A stretch of 23,600 nt of DNA from the NCBI GenBank assembly GCA_025996895.1, contig BNTW01000045.1, positions 1 through 23,600 on the forward strand. The letters run 5' to 3'. This DNA comes from Bacteroidia bacterium (lineage in GTDB: Bacteria; Bacteroidota; Bacteroidia; Bacteroidales; Azobacteroidaceae). Each line of letters begins with the position of its first letter. The first letter of the stretch is position 1. The translations under genes were made by a program, and so were the position numbers. Positions 14,833-23,483 of the stretch are shown in pieces. The notes under the pieces were generated by a model. The model was not told the origin of the DNA and searched no databases. It saw only the letters and a list, made by a program, of their open reading frames with translations.

Positions 14833-17487
14833 TTATTTTTTCAGCCCTTCGATTTGTTTTTCCGCTTCGGCACCCAGCTGGTCGGCTTTCTTTTGTGCTT
14901 CGTCTTTCAATTTCTTCGCGCTGGCTTCCGCTGCTTTCACCGCTGCCACTTTGGCCAACGGATTAGACATTTTGTTGGATTCATCGACCAATTTCTGCCC
15001 TTGCGTTTGTGCTTCCGCTACTAATTTGTCGCCGGTGTCTTTGGCCTGCTTGCGGATATTTTCTATTTGCTTGTCTAATTGTTCATTGACTTTTTCGGTC
15101 AAAGAAGCCGAAGTGTTTCCGCCCAAAACCGAATCCGCAATTTTTCCCAACGCCTGATTAGCCAGGTCTTTCATATCCACATTAAACTTGGGATTGGAGA
15201 AAGTACCGCCGATTTTCACATTGACGTTTTTCAAATAATTGTTCGACAATTTATCCGTTAAATTGACTTTCGCTGTGTAATCGATACTCTGATCTAATCC
15301 GGTGGTTCCAGCGAGATTCATTGTTCCGCTTCCGAAATTAATGTCAAACGGTTTAGTTGCAACACGTCCTTCACTGATGGTGAAAGGCAGATTTAAGTCC
15401 TTCACTTTCATATCTTTGAGCGATTCGTTCTTCAACGCCGAAGCCAATCCGTTCAGTATGTCAACGTCCTTGATTTCCATCTGATTAGACTGCAACAATC
15501 CGTTGGCCGTGAGCGAAGCCAAATCGGGCATAAAATCTGCCCCTAACGCCGATTTCATCTGAAAATGCGTCGAATAGTTTCCCGCCATGTTTTCAAAAAT
15601 CGGGGCTAATTTTTGTATCGTAACAAACGTAGCAAATGTTTTCGTAAAAGAAGCGTCCTTAATATTCAAATCCAACGAAACGTCCGGTTTTTGCGAATTA
15701 ACGCTTGTGTCATAATAACCATTCACATTGATTTTTCCGCCCAGCGCGCTTGCAAGCACATTTTTCATATCCACTTTTCCGCCTTTGACCGAAATTTGCC
15801 CACTAACGTCCGTCATATCCAATTGGTCGAAAATCACGTGTTTGAAATTTCCGGTCAAGTTGAAATCCAGGTTTTTAGGAATTTCAATCACACCGAACGA
15901 AGCCGTATCACCCGAAGCAGTAGCCGTTTCATCCGTCATAAAGTCGTTCAAATTCAAATAATTAGAGGTAACATTTAAACTGCCTTTCAATGTTTCATCC
16001 TTTAAAAAATAAGGAATAAAATTTTCCAGCTTGCCGTTGCCCGCTATGTCGTTTTTTCCGATTTGTGCCGAAAATGCACTCAAATCCACATAACGCGGAG
16101 AAAACGTAAGGTGCGCATTCTTAATTTGAATGTCGTTGCTCGTTCCGGATTTCACTAACATATCCTTCACGTCGAGCGTTCCCGAAGCTTGCACTTTATC
16201 GTATTGTTCCTTTTGAATATACGACATAAGCGTAGCAAGTTGCAGATTGGCATTCAGATTTCCGCTTAACTCCATGTCTTCCAATGGATAAACTTCTTTG
16301 ATTTTGTTTAAATTCAGGTTTCCGACGGCCGACAAATGAATGTTCGGATCGCTGACCGGCGTGCTCAAATGCAGTTTCATATCGAACGGACTGCCGGCCA
16401 TTTCAAAATGAAATTGCGGAATATCGACAATCGCGTTGTCGGCCGGTCCGCCCTGACTTGAAACATTGATCGAGGCATTAATGTTCTGCACCGATTGTGG
16501 TAGATCGGGATATTGAAACATTGCTTTCGATACATTCAATTTCACATCGAAAGCCGGATAGGTTTCGTCTTTCATCGTTCCCTTCACCCAAGCGTCCAAC
16601 GTAGCCTCGCCTGCAGTTTTCAAATTTTTGAAATCGTTGGCGTAAATAGCCGGAATGAGCGACAAAACATCTTTGAACTGTGTTGCCGGCGCGTTCAATT
16701 TCAAATCCATATCCATGCTTTCGTTCTCCAACAAAGCTACCCAGCCGTCGATATAGGCCTTAATTTCATTGATTTGCAGTTTGTTTTCGGCGAGCGTAAA
16801 TTTACTGTTTTTCAAATCGGCATTAATATTCATATCTGCCTGCGCTTTCACGTTCGACAAATACGGAATCTTATCCATAATAAATGTCAACGCATCGACG
16901 GTGAAATTCGTTTTCAGGGTGGTTTCGCCGGCCGTCATATCGCCCGAAAGATTGAGATTTAAGCCTTTAACGGCAGCACTCATATTACTCGAAAAATCGT
17001 CGTACAAAATATCCGATTGCGAAACGGTTACTTTTTTCAGAGACAATTTGAAATTACCGGCTTCCGCTTCGTTCGGATTTTCGGTGCTGTCGGTTTTCGC
17101 AATGTCCCAATTCGCCTTTCCATCAGCAAGAATAATCACGTGCAACTTAGCTTTTTCTACGTTCACCTTACTGATTTCAAATCCCGAACTGCCGAATAAA
17201 CTTATTAAATTAATCGTTGCCGAAATATTGTCGGCATACACCAGCGTATCGCCTTCAAATTCATCGCTTCCCGCCACATAAAAATTATTTAAAGAAACCG
17301 AAGCATTCGGAAAACTGCGGAAAAAGTTCAATCCCAGCCGGTCGAAATCGACCTTTGCATTTAAATTTTTGTTCAGTTCCGTTTTTGCCACTTCCAAAAT
17401 CTTCCCTTTGAAAGCAAACGGCAAAACGAAGAGTAAAAGTAAGATAACGGCAATTGCAATGCCTGTAATTTTCAAAATCTTTTTCAT
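14833..17487 (-). CDS. AsmA family protein
   Basis: The 884-residue protein has one N-terminal membrane anchor (about 7-26, basic before and hydrophobic after) and then a long periplasmic region. It matches AsmA/TamB-like proteins: the FDRLGLNFFRSFPNASVSLNNFYV pattern at about 48-72, repeated beta-groove segments, and an AsmA-like C-terminal part at about 590-790. Such proteins are thought to form lipid-carrying bridges between the membranes or to affect outer-membrane assembly. After that comes a strongly charged Lys/Glu/Ala/Gln helix, likely a coiled coil (about 795-884). The gene is monocistronic, convergent with panC, and separated by 279 bp from the purD operon. The AsmA assignment is firm; the molecular role is from the family. 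Confidence 0.9.
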   Translation of the reverse strand: MKKILKITGIAIAVILLLLFVLPFAFKGKILEVAKTELNKNLNAKVDFDRLGLNFFRSFPNASVSLNNFYVAGSDEFEGDTLVYADNISATINLISLFGSSGFEISKVNVEKAKLHVIILADGKANWDIAKTDSTENPNEAEAGNFKLSLKKVTVSQSDILYDDFSSNMSAAVKGLNLNLSGDMTAGETTLKTNFTVDALTFIMDKIPYLSNVKAQADMNINADLKNSKFTLAENKLQINEIKAYIDGWVALLENESMDMDLKLNAPATQFKDVLSLIPAIYANDFKNLKTAGEATLDAWVKGTMKDETYPAFDVKLNVSKAMFQYPDLPQSVQNINASINVSSQGGPADNAIVDIPQFHFEMAGSPFDMKLHLSTPVSDPNIHLSAVGNLNLNKIKEVYPLEDMELSGNLNANLQLATLMSYIQKEQYDKVQASGTLDVKDMLVKSGTSNDIQIKNAHLTFSPRYVDLSAFSAQIGKNDIAGNGKLENFIPYFLKDETLKGSLNVTSNYLNLNDFMTDETATASGDTASFGVIEIPKNLDFNLTGNFKHVIFDQLDMTDVSGQISVKGGKVDMKNVLASALGGKINVNGYYDTSVNSQKPDVSLDLNIKDASFTKTFATFVTIQKLAPIFENMAGNYSTHFQMKSALGADFMPDLASLTANGLLQSNQMEIKDVDILNGLASALKNESLKDMKVKDLNLPFTISEGRVATKPFDINFGSGTMNLAGTTGLDQSIDYTAKVNLTDKLSNNYLKNVNVKIGGTFSNPKFNVDMKDLANQALGKIADSVLGGNTSASLTEKVNEQLDKQIENIRKQAKDTGDKLVAEAQTQGQKLVDESNKMSNPLAKVAAVKAAEASAKKLKDEAQKKADQLGAEAEKQIEGLKK

Positions 17488-17591
17488 TTTATTTTTATTT
17501 TAATTTATTTCTTGTGTAAAGCTAACACTACTGCGAATATCGTACCAAATTCTGATTTCAGAAAAAACCACACATTTATCGTTAATTTCGG

Positions 17592-17599
17592 CAAAAATA
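17592..17599 (-). promoter_or_regulatory. Candidate -7 box for the AsmA-like gene
   Basis: The minus strand reads TATTTTTG, which fits TAnnTTTG perfectly, but no -33 element is seen at the right distance. The leader to the start codon at 17487 would be about 100 bases. Confidence 0.35.
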
Positions 17600-17728
17600 A
17601 TAAGTTTATTTTCAAAAAATAATTGATTAACGAAAAGATAACATAAATATAACATTTCGATAACATAGTTTTTCAAGGCGAATAAATTCCTTTGCAACTC
17701 AAACTCCTAACCTAATTAACTGAAACCG

Positions 17729-17764
17729 GACAAAAGACGAGGCAAGCTGCTTCGTTTTTTTGTC
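17729..17764 (-). terminator. Terminator-like hairpin after the purD operon
   Basis: The arms GACAAAA and TTTTGTC pair perfectly. They are extended inward by an ACGAAGC/GCCTCGT pairing with one A-C mismatch, around a loop of about 5 bases. The hairpin starts two bases after the stop codon of the membrane-protein gene. No long U-tract follows it, so efficiency is uncertain. Confidence 0.5.
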
Positions 17765-17766
17765 GG

Positions 17767-18687
17767 TTAACCGGGAATAAAACCGGTAATCAGGAAAAAC
17801 AGAATGACGATAAAAAGCAACCAACCGGCTGATTTCTGGGTAGAAAGTGTGAAATAATGCGCGAGCAAAAACGAAATCGGGACATAGACAATCAACGCCC
17901 ACTCGGTTTTGCCTGCCAATTGCAGAAAAAGGAACAAACAGACGACGACCGCAAAGACATAGAGATAACTCAACATCGCCATAGTACGGATTTTTTCGGA
18001 AATGCCCGACATGAAAATTCTGAATCCGGCTAAAATGCAAAGGAAAATGATAAATACCAACTTCAGCCATTCCTGCGGGCTAAAATCAGGGAAATGAATA
18101 GGATACAACACTTTGAAATCCGGCAGACGATCGATAAAAAAATCCCAATCGCCGGTATGAACACTCCACGTAAGAAGGAACAAATAAACCACCGGAAAAC
18201 CCATCAGACCGGCGAAAAATGTTCGCCAGTTGAGGCTTCTAAAATGATACAATCCATACCAAAACAGCGGAAAAAACAGCAACATCGGCAACCAATACAA
18301 ACTGCCCAATGTCAGCAGGACAGAGAAGTTAAACGCCGTTCCTTGAACGTTTTTATCCTGATAAGTCGAGAACAGAAGGAATAAACAGACAACAATAATC
18401 AACGCGCAAACACTCCCCCGCAGGTCGTAAAAATGAGCCGGAGTTGTCCCAACCGTCAATAAATAGAAAAACGCCGGAAGCAGGGTGCGTTGCCGGATGA
18501 CAATAAATGTCTGCGTGAGAAACAAAAGAAGCAGGGCGATAGCCATTTGGATTAAGGCAACCGACCAAAAAATGAACGGATTTTCGCCAATATCGGCCGT
18601 CAACCGGAAGACCAAAAACGCCAACAGCGTCAAAATTAATACGAAACGACTGTCTATAAAACTTTTATGTATCTCGCGTATATCCAC
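17767..18687 (-). CDS. Polytopic membrane protein of unknown function
   Basis: The 306-residue protein is very hydrophobic, with about eight or nine predicted membrane helices (for example near 14-32, 38-62, 70-80, 92-105, 122-145, 155-175, 210-228, 238-258, 263-280 and 285-304). A short basic N-terminus (MDIREIHKSFIDSRF) comes first. I see no transporter, enzyme or glycosyltransferase motif. Size and topology recall the DUF6427-type membrane proteins of Bacteroidota, but I cannot confirm that. It starts two bases after the purD stop codon, so it is probably co-transcribed and translationally coupled. That is the only hint of a function. A terminator-like hairpin follows. Confidence 0.85.
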   Translation of the reverse strand: MDIREIHKSFIDSRFVLILTLLAFLVFRLTADIGENPFIFWSVALIQMAIALLLLFLTQTFIVIRQRTLLPAFFYLLTVGTTPAHFYDLRGSVCALIIVVCLFLLFSTYQDKNVQGTAFNFSVLLTLGSLYWLPMLLFFPLFWYGLYHFRSLNWRTFFAGLMGFPVVYLFLLTWSVHTGDWDFFIDRLPDFKVLYPIHFPDFSPQEWLKLVFIIFLCILAGFRIFMSGISEKIRTMAMLSYLYVFAVVVCLFLFLQLAGKTEWALIVYVPISFLLAHYFTLSTQKSAGWLLFIVILFFLITGFIPG

Positions 18688-18689
18688 AA

Positions 18690-19958
18690 CTATAAATCGA
18701 AACCAATATCCCGGCGATAATATTTCCCTTCAAAATCAATTACTTGCGCATTTTCAAACGACTGTTTCAAGGCTTCGTCTTTGGTCGTTCCATACGAACT
18801 GACGGCAATCACGCGCCCGCCGCCGGTAATAATATTTCCGTCTTTTTCAGCTGTGCCGACATGAAAAACGATACTATTTTCTACCTTGTCTAAACCGGTG
18901 ATTTTTTTGCCTTTTTCGTAATCGCCCGGATAACCACCCGAAACCAACATCACCGTAACGGCATTTCGCGTATCCACTTTCAATTCCTTTTCTGAAAGAG
19001 TACCGTGTGCCACGCCTTCCAACAAATCGACCAAATCCGACTGAATGCGCAACATCACTACTTCGGTTTCGGGGTCGCCCATACGGCAATTGTATTCAAT
19101 CACCACCGGCTCGCCCTTCACGTTAATTAATCCGAGAAAGATAAAACCTTTATAATCAATTTGTTCGCTTTTCAAACCTTCGACAGTCGGTATCACAATA
19201 CGCTCTTCCACCTTTTTCATAAACGTTTTGTCGGCAAACGGAACAGGACTGACCGCACCCATTCCACCGGTGTTCAGGCCGGTGTCACCCTCACCAATCC
19301 GCTTGTAATCTTTAGCTTCGGGAAGGATTTTGTAGTTCGTGCCGTCGGTCAGCACAAAAACCGAACATTCAATGCCGGTAAGAAATTCCTCAATGACCAC
19401 CGTTTCGCTCGCTTTTCCAAAACTGCCGTTCAGCATGGCATTTAATTCCTTCACCGCTTCATCTAATTCATTGATAATCAAGACGCCTTTGCCCGCGGCC
19501 AAACCGTCGGCTTTGAGGACATAAGGTGCTTTCAATGTTTTTAAAAAGGCAATTCCTTCGGAAAAATTGGTTTTCGTAACGCTCAAATAGCGGGCAGTCG
19601 GTATATTGTGCCTCATCATAAACGCTTTCGCAAATTCCTTGCTTCCTTCCATTTGCGCGCCTTTCTGCGAAGGTCCAATCACCGGAATATTTTTTAAATC
19701 TTCATCGTTTTTAAAAAAATCATAAACCCCTTTCACGAGTGGATCTTCGGGGCCGACAACCACCATTTCGATGTTTTTTTCCAAAACCAACTGCTTCAAT
19801 GCTGCAAAATCGGTCGCCGAAATCGGCACGTTCTCCCCAACTCTCGCCGTTCCGGCATTTCCGGGCGCGACATACAATTTGTCTGTTTTCGGACTTTGTT
19901 TAATTTTCCACGCCAGCGCGTGTTCCCGTCCGCCCGCGCCCAACAATAAAATATTCAT
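18690..19958 (-). CDS. purD: Phosphoribosylamine--glycine ligase
   Basis: PurD (GARS) joins 5-phosphoribosylamine and glycine with ATP, the second step of de novo purine synthesis. The 422-residue cytoplasmic protein has the N-terminal [11 protein letters not shown] (7-17). Its ATP-grasp elements are [11 protein letters not shown] (149-159), the [12 protein letters not shown] loop (229-240) and the metal-binding [12 protein letters not shown] (288-299). It also has the usual C-terminal [11 protein letters not shown] segment. The start at 19958 gives [10 protein letters not shown]; an upstream in-frame start at 20006 adds 16 unconserved residues. It heads an operon with the membrane protein and is divergent from dnaN. 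Other purine genes are not nearby. Confidence 0.97.
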   Translation of the reverse strand: MNILLLGAGGREHALAWKIKQSPKTDKLYVAPGNAGTARVGENVPISATDFAALKQLVLEKNIEMVVVGPEDPLVKGVYDFFKNDEDLKNIPVIGPSQKGAQMEGSKEFAKAFMMRHNIPTARYLSVTKTNFSEGIAFLKTLKAPYVLKADGLAAGKGVLIINELDEAVKELNAMLNGSFGKASETVVIEEFLTGIECSVFVLTDGTNYKILPEAKDYKRIGEGDTGLNTGGMGAVSPVPFADKTFMKKVEERIVIPTVEGLKSEQIDYKGFIFLGLINVKGEPVVIEYNCRMGDPETEVVMLRIQSDLVDLLEGVAHGTLSEKELKVDTRNAVTVMLVSGGYPGDYEKGKKITGLDKVENSIVFHVGTAEKDGNIITGGGRVIAVSSYGTTKDEALKQSFENAQVIDFEGKYYRRDIGFDL

Positions 19959-19986
19959 ATTTAATTTACTTCTTATTTTTATGCCA

Positions 19987-19994
19987 CGAAGATA
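19987..19994 (-). promoter_or_regulatory. Candidate -7 box for purD
   Basis: The minus strand reads TATCTTCG, seven of eight positions of TAnnTTTG, 28 bases before the purD ATG. No -33 box is evident, and I saw no purine riboswitch in the short leader. Confidence 0.3.
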
Positions 19995-20016
19995 GCATAA
20001 ATTCAAATATTTTGCG

Positions 20017-20024
20017 TAAGTTTG
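20017..20024 (+). promoter_or_regulatory. Candidate -7 box for dnaN
   Basis: TAAGTTTG matches TAnnTTTG perfectly, 42 bases before the dnaN ATG, in the 108-bp region divergent with purD. The -33 element is not clear. Confidence 0.45.
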
Positions 20025-20066
20025 TGGATTAAATCTAAAAAATAAAAATATAAAATTAATAATCGT

Positions 20067-21191
20067 ATGAAATTCGTAGTATCTTGTAACTTGTTATTAA
20101 GCCATTTACAAACGGTGGGACGTGTGATTGCTTCCAAAAATTCCATTCCTATTTTAGATTGCTTTTTGTTTGAATTGCGCGGAAATCAACTTATGATTAC
20201 GGCGGCCGACAGCGAAACGCGCATGACGACGGCCATCGACGTAAATGAAGTGGAAGGTGAAGGAATTTTTGCCGTACCCTCTAAAAATCTGTTGGAATCT
20301 TTAAAAGAGCTTCCCGAGCAACCGATTATTTTTGAAATCAATGACAGCAGTTTGGAACTGTTTATTTATTACGAAAACGGAAAATATAATTTTATCGCAC
20401 AAAAAGGCGATGAATATCCACAGGCGAAACCGTTGAGCGAAGAAGCTAACAAACTGAAAATCAAAGCACAAGATTTGATGGCAGGCATTACGCGCACCCT
20501 TTTTGCGAGTGGCGATGACGAGCTTCGTCCGGTCATGAACGGTGTCTTTTTCGATATTACACCCGAAAGCCTGATTTTTGTTGCTTCCGACGGTCATAAA
20601 TTAGTACGTTTCAAGAATTTAAGCGTAACAGGAAGTGAAAAATCGTCATTCATTCTGCCGAAAAAACCGGCCAATTTGTTGCGGAACATTCTTCCGCGCG
20701 AAGACGGCGAAGTGACCATCGGTTTCGACACTAACAACGCTTATATCACTCTGGGACATTACGTTGTGATTTGCCGGTTGATTGAAGGCCGTTATCCGAA
20801 CTACAACGGTGTTATTCCACAAAATAATCCGTATAAAGTTACGGTGGATCGGCTGAATTTACTGAATGCGCTGAAGCGCGTTACGGTTTTCTCTAATCCG
20901 GGAAGCAGCCTTATTAAGTTAAATCTTTCGCCGAACAAGATTTTTATTTCGGCGCAGGACATCGATTTTTCAACTTCGGCAGAAGAAACGATCACATGCG
21001 TTTATGAAGGCATAGATATGAATATCGGTTTCAAAGGAACCTATCTGATTGAGATTTTAAATAATATTCCTTCGGAAGAAATCGTGCTTGAACTTGCCGA
21101 CCCATCGCGCGCCGGCCTTATCCTGCCCATTGAAAATGAAGCGGACGAAGACTTGTTGATGTTGCTGATGCCGATGATGTTGAACGATTAA
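20067..21191 (+). CDS. dnaN: DNA polymerase III beta subunit (sliding clamp)
   Basis: The beta clamp is a homodimeric ring that tethers DNA polymerase III and other proteins to DNA. The 374-residue protein has the three clamp domains in order. It starts [21 protein letters not shown], has the domain 1 loop [11 protein letters not shown], the [13 protein letters not shown] and ASDGHKLVR region of domain 2, and the IEGRYPNY stretch. It ends [12 protein letters not shown], close to the typical M-P-M-R/L end that forms part of the peptide-binding pocket. dnaA and recF are not adjacent, as is usual in this phylum. The exonuclease gene follows 9 bp downstream, making a small replication operon. Confidence 0.98.
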   Translation: MKFVVSCNLLLSHLQTVGRVIASKNSIPILDCFLFELRGNQLMITAADSETRMTTAIDVNEVEGEGIFAVPSKNLLESLKELPEQPIIFEINDSSLELFIYYENGKYNFIAQKGDEYPQAKPLSEEANKLKIKAQDLMAGITRTLFASGDDELRPVMNGVFFDITPESLIFVASDGHKLVRFKNLSVTGSEKSSFILPKKPANLLRNILPREDGEVTIGFDTNNAYITLGHYVVICRLIEGRYPNYNGVIPQNNPYKVTVDRLNLLNALKRVTVFSNPGSSLIKLNLSPNKIFISAQDIDFSTSAEETITCVYEGIDMNIGFKGTYLIEILNNIPSEEIVLELADPSRAGLILPIENEADEDLLMLLMPMMLND

Positions 21192-21200
21192 TTTTTTATA

Positions 21201-21971
21201 GTGAAATTAGAATTAAAAAATCCCATTGTCTTTTTTGACTTGGAAACGACCGGTATCAACATCGTTTCCGACCGTATCGTTGAGATTTCTTATTTAAAGA
21301 TTTGCCCGGACGGTGAAGAAGAATCGCGCACACGGCGGCTCAATCCCGAAATGCCTATACCGGCTCAGGCGACTGAGGTTCACGGAATTACGGACGAAGA
21401 CGTGAAAGACGCGCCGACTTTTCGCACGATTGCCAAATCGCTGGCATCGCAGATTGAGGGTTGTGACTTGGCCGGATACAACTCAAACCGTTTCGATATT
21501 CCATTGTTGGCCGAAGAATTTTTGCGTGCCGGTGTGGATATTGATTTGATGAAACGAAGATTTGTCGATGTACAGACGATTTTTCACAAGAAAGAACAAC
21601 GGACGTTGGCGGCTGCTTTCAAATTCTACTGTAACGGCGATTTGGAAAATGCCCACAGCGCGGAAGCCGATACAAAAGCGACTTATGAGATTTTGAAAGC
21701 CCAGTTAGACCGCTATCCGGATTTGAAAAACGATATTACTTTTTTATCCGAATTTTCGTGCTTCAACAATAATGCGGACTTCGCCGGACGAGTGATTTTC
21801 AACGAGAAAAAGCAGGAAGTCGTCAATTTCGGAAAATACAAGGGACGTCTCGTGGAGGAAGTTTTCCGTGAAGACCCCGGCTACTACAGTTGGATTATGC
21901 AGGGCGATTTTCCGTTGCACACCAAAAAAGTATTTACCAATATTAAATTGCGGTTAGCGTTTCACAAGTAA
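21201..21971 (+). CDS. DEDDh 3'-5' exonuclease (DNA polymerase III epsilon-like)
   Basis: The 256-residue protein has the DEDDh exonuclease set: D13 and E15 in FFDLETTG, D99 in NSNRFDIPLL, H152 and D157 in AHSAEADT. This is the proofreading fold of DnaQ. The C-terminus (about 208-250: VVNFGKYKGRLVEEV, YYSWIMQGDFP) is the extra module seen in exonuclease X-type proteins, which suggests a repair or proofreading exonuclease rather than a classical epsilon subunit. The start is GTG at 21201, nine bases after the dnaN stop codon and directly before the conserved core. Location after dnaN supports a replication role. The last 18 bp overlap the convergent rlmD gene. Confidence 0.93.
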   Translation: MKLELKNPIVFFDLETTGINIVSDRIVEISYLKICPDGEEESRTRRLNPEMPIPAQATEVHGITDEDVKDAPTFRTIAKSLASQIEGCDLAGYNSNRFDIPLLAEEFLRAGVDIDLMKRRFVDVQTIFHKKEQRTLAAAFKFYCNGDLENAHSAEADTKATYEILKAQLDRYPDLKNDITFLSEFSCFNNNADFAGRVIFNEKKQEVVNFGKYKGRLVEEVFREDPGYYSWIMQGDFPLHTKKVFTNIKLRLAFHK

Positions 21972-23360
21972 TACCACGTTTTCGACGTGATGTGTGTGCG
22001 GGAACATATCTACCGGTTGGATTTGAGTAACTTTATATTTCAAATTCAGCCGGTTAATATCTCGTGCCTGCGTCGCCGGATTACAACTCACATAGACGAT
22101 TTTTTCCGGCTCACAAAACAGCAACGTATCAATCACATCGTCGTGCATTCCTGCGCGGGGCGGGTCGGTAATCACCACATCGGGACGGCCGTAAGTTTCA
22201 ACAAATTCCGCGTTCAGCAGATCTTTCATGTCGCCCGCGAAAAACAGTGTATTGTTTATTCCGTTGATTTCGGAATTTACCTTGGCGTCTTCAATTGCTT
22301 CGGGAACATACTCAATACCAATGATTTGCCGTGCATTTTCGGCAACAAAATTCGCAATCGTTCCTGTGCCGGTATATAAATCATATACTAATTCATTGCC
22401 TTTCAATTCTGCAAAATCCCGTACGATTTTGTATAAATTATACGCTTGTTCGCTGTTGGTCTGGTAAAACGATTTCGCGCCGATTTTGAATTTTAAGCCT
22501 TCCATCGTTTCAAAAATATGGTCTTTTCCTTTAAAAGCATGCACTTCCTGGTCGGTAATCGTGTCGTTCGCCTTTTGATTGACAATATATAATAAGGACG
22601 TGATTTCAGGAAATTTTTCGGCAATGTGATTAAGCAAAGTGTTGCGTTTCTCCTCGTCGTCTTCGTAAAAAACAACAATCAACATCACCTCACCAGTCGT
22701 GGAAGTACGTATTATGAGGTTGCGCATCAACCCTTCCTGAGCACGTAAGTCAAAAAAAGTATACCCGTTTTTCAGACAAAAATCCTTGATTTCCAATCGG
22801 ACAGCATTCGACGGCCCGGCTTGCAACCAACATTTCCGAATATCCAGCACTTTGTCGAACAAGCCCGGAATATGAAAACCCAGCGCGTCCCAATCGGCAA
22901 TCGTTTCTCTCATCTGAATTTCTTCGGGCTTCATCCACCGCCGGTTAGAAAATGTATATTCCAATTTGTTGCGGTAAAATTGCGTTTTTTCCGAACCTAA
23001 AATAGGTGAAATCTCCGGCAATTCCACTTTTCCGATACGTGTAAGATTATCAACAACTTGTTGTTGCTTATACCGGATCTGTTCGGAGTAGGGCAAAATC
23101 TGCCACTTGCAACCGCCACAAAAACCGTAATGCTCGCAAAAAGCCTCTGTGCGTTGCGGAGAATATTCATGAAAATAAACCGCTTTCCCTTCGGCATACG
23201 AATTTTTACGCCTTGTCAACTGAATATCAACTACATCGCCGGGAACAACAAACGGCACAAACACCACCCAATCGTTGTATTTTGCAATCGCTTTCCCTTC
23301 GGCAGCAATGCCGGTAATCAATATTTTTTCCAAGATGGGCAGAAGTTTCTTCATTGTCAT
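21954..23360 (-). CDS. rlmD: 23S rRNA (uracil-C5)-methyltransferase RlmD
   Basis: The 468-residue enzyme of the RumA/TrmA class methylates C5 of a uridine in 23S rRNA using S-adenosylmethionine. An N-terminal TRAM-type RNA-binding region (about 8-65) is followed by the cysteines of a 4Fe-4S site (C75, C81, C84 and C177). The SAM motif is DLYTGTGTI (327-335), then the DPPRAG loop (399-404). The catalytic nucleophile is C426 in SCNPAT, and the base is E460 in HTHHVENV. All key residues are present. A second ATG at 23354 would also serve. Members of this family can act on U747, U1939 or tRNA U54, so the exact target is inferred. It ends by overlapping the exonuclease gene and is divergent from the RhuM gene. 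Confidence 0.93.
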   Translation of the reverse strand: MTMKKLLPILEKILITGIAAEGKAIAKYNDWVVFVPFVVPGDVVDIQLTRRKNSYAEGKAVYFHEYSPQRTEAFCEHYGFCGGCKWQILPYSEQIRYKQQQVVDNLTRIGKVELPEISPILGSEKTQFYRNKLEYTFSNRRWMKPEEIQMRETIADWDALGFHIPGLFDKVLDIRKCWLQAGPSNAVRLEIKDFCLKNGYTFFDLRAQEGLMRNLIIRTSTTGEVMLIVVFYEDDEEKRNTLLNHIAEKFPEITSLLYIVNQKANDTITDQEVHAFKGKDHIFETMEGLKFKIGAKSFYQTNSEQAYNLYKIVRDFAELKGNELVYDLYTGTGTIANFVAENARQIIGIEYVPEAIEDAKVNSEINGINNTLFFAGDMKDLLNAEFVETYGRPDVVITDPPRAGMHDDVIDTLLFCEPEKIVYVSCNPATQARDINRLNLKYKVTQIQPVDMFPHTHHVENVVLLVKR

Positions 23361-23374
23361 TACATTTTAAGTTG

Positions 23375-23382
23375 CAAATTTA
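23375..23382 (-). promoter_or_regulatory. -7 promoter box for rlmD
   Basis: The minus strand reads TAAATTTG, a perfect TAnnTTTG match, 14 bases before the first ATG at 23360. The -33 region is weak (CTTT about 20 bases upstream). Confidence 0.45.
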
Positions 23383-23414
23383 CTCCATTCATTTGATATG
23401 AGAAAGATTAACGG

Positions 23415-23444
23415 TTGAAATCTTAAAATAAATTTGTAGCTTTG
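23415..23444 (+). promoter_or_regulatory. Promoter of the RhuM-family gene
   Basis: TTG (23415-23417), a spacer of exactly 19, and TAGCTTTG (23437-23444) give the best two-box match to the Bacteroidota housekeeping promoter in this window. The ATG follows 39 bases later. Confidence 0.6.
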
Positions 23445-23483
23445 CACTTTATGATACAATAGAGAAAATTAATTAAAACAAGT

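Larger units (their letters stand above)
17488..17766. other. Intergenic region between the purD operon and the AsmA-like gene
   Basis: The 279-bp A/T-rich region contains a terminator-like hairpin at its right end and a -7 box for the AsmA-like gene. A 65-codon minus frame at 17500-17697 has no recognisable features and would span the promoter, so I regard it as chance. Confidence 0.55.

Noticed and set aside
17500..17697. 65-codon minus frame upstream of the AsmA-like gene
   Set aside because: It has no recognisable features and contains the likely promoter; it is A/T-rich chance coding.
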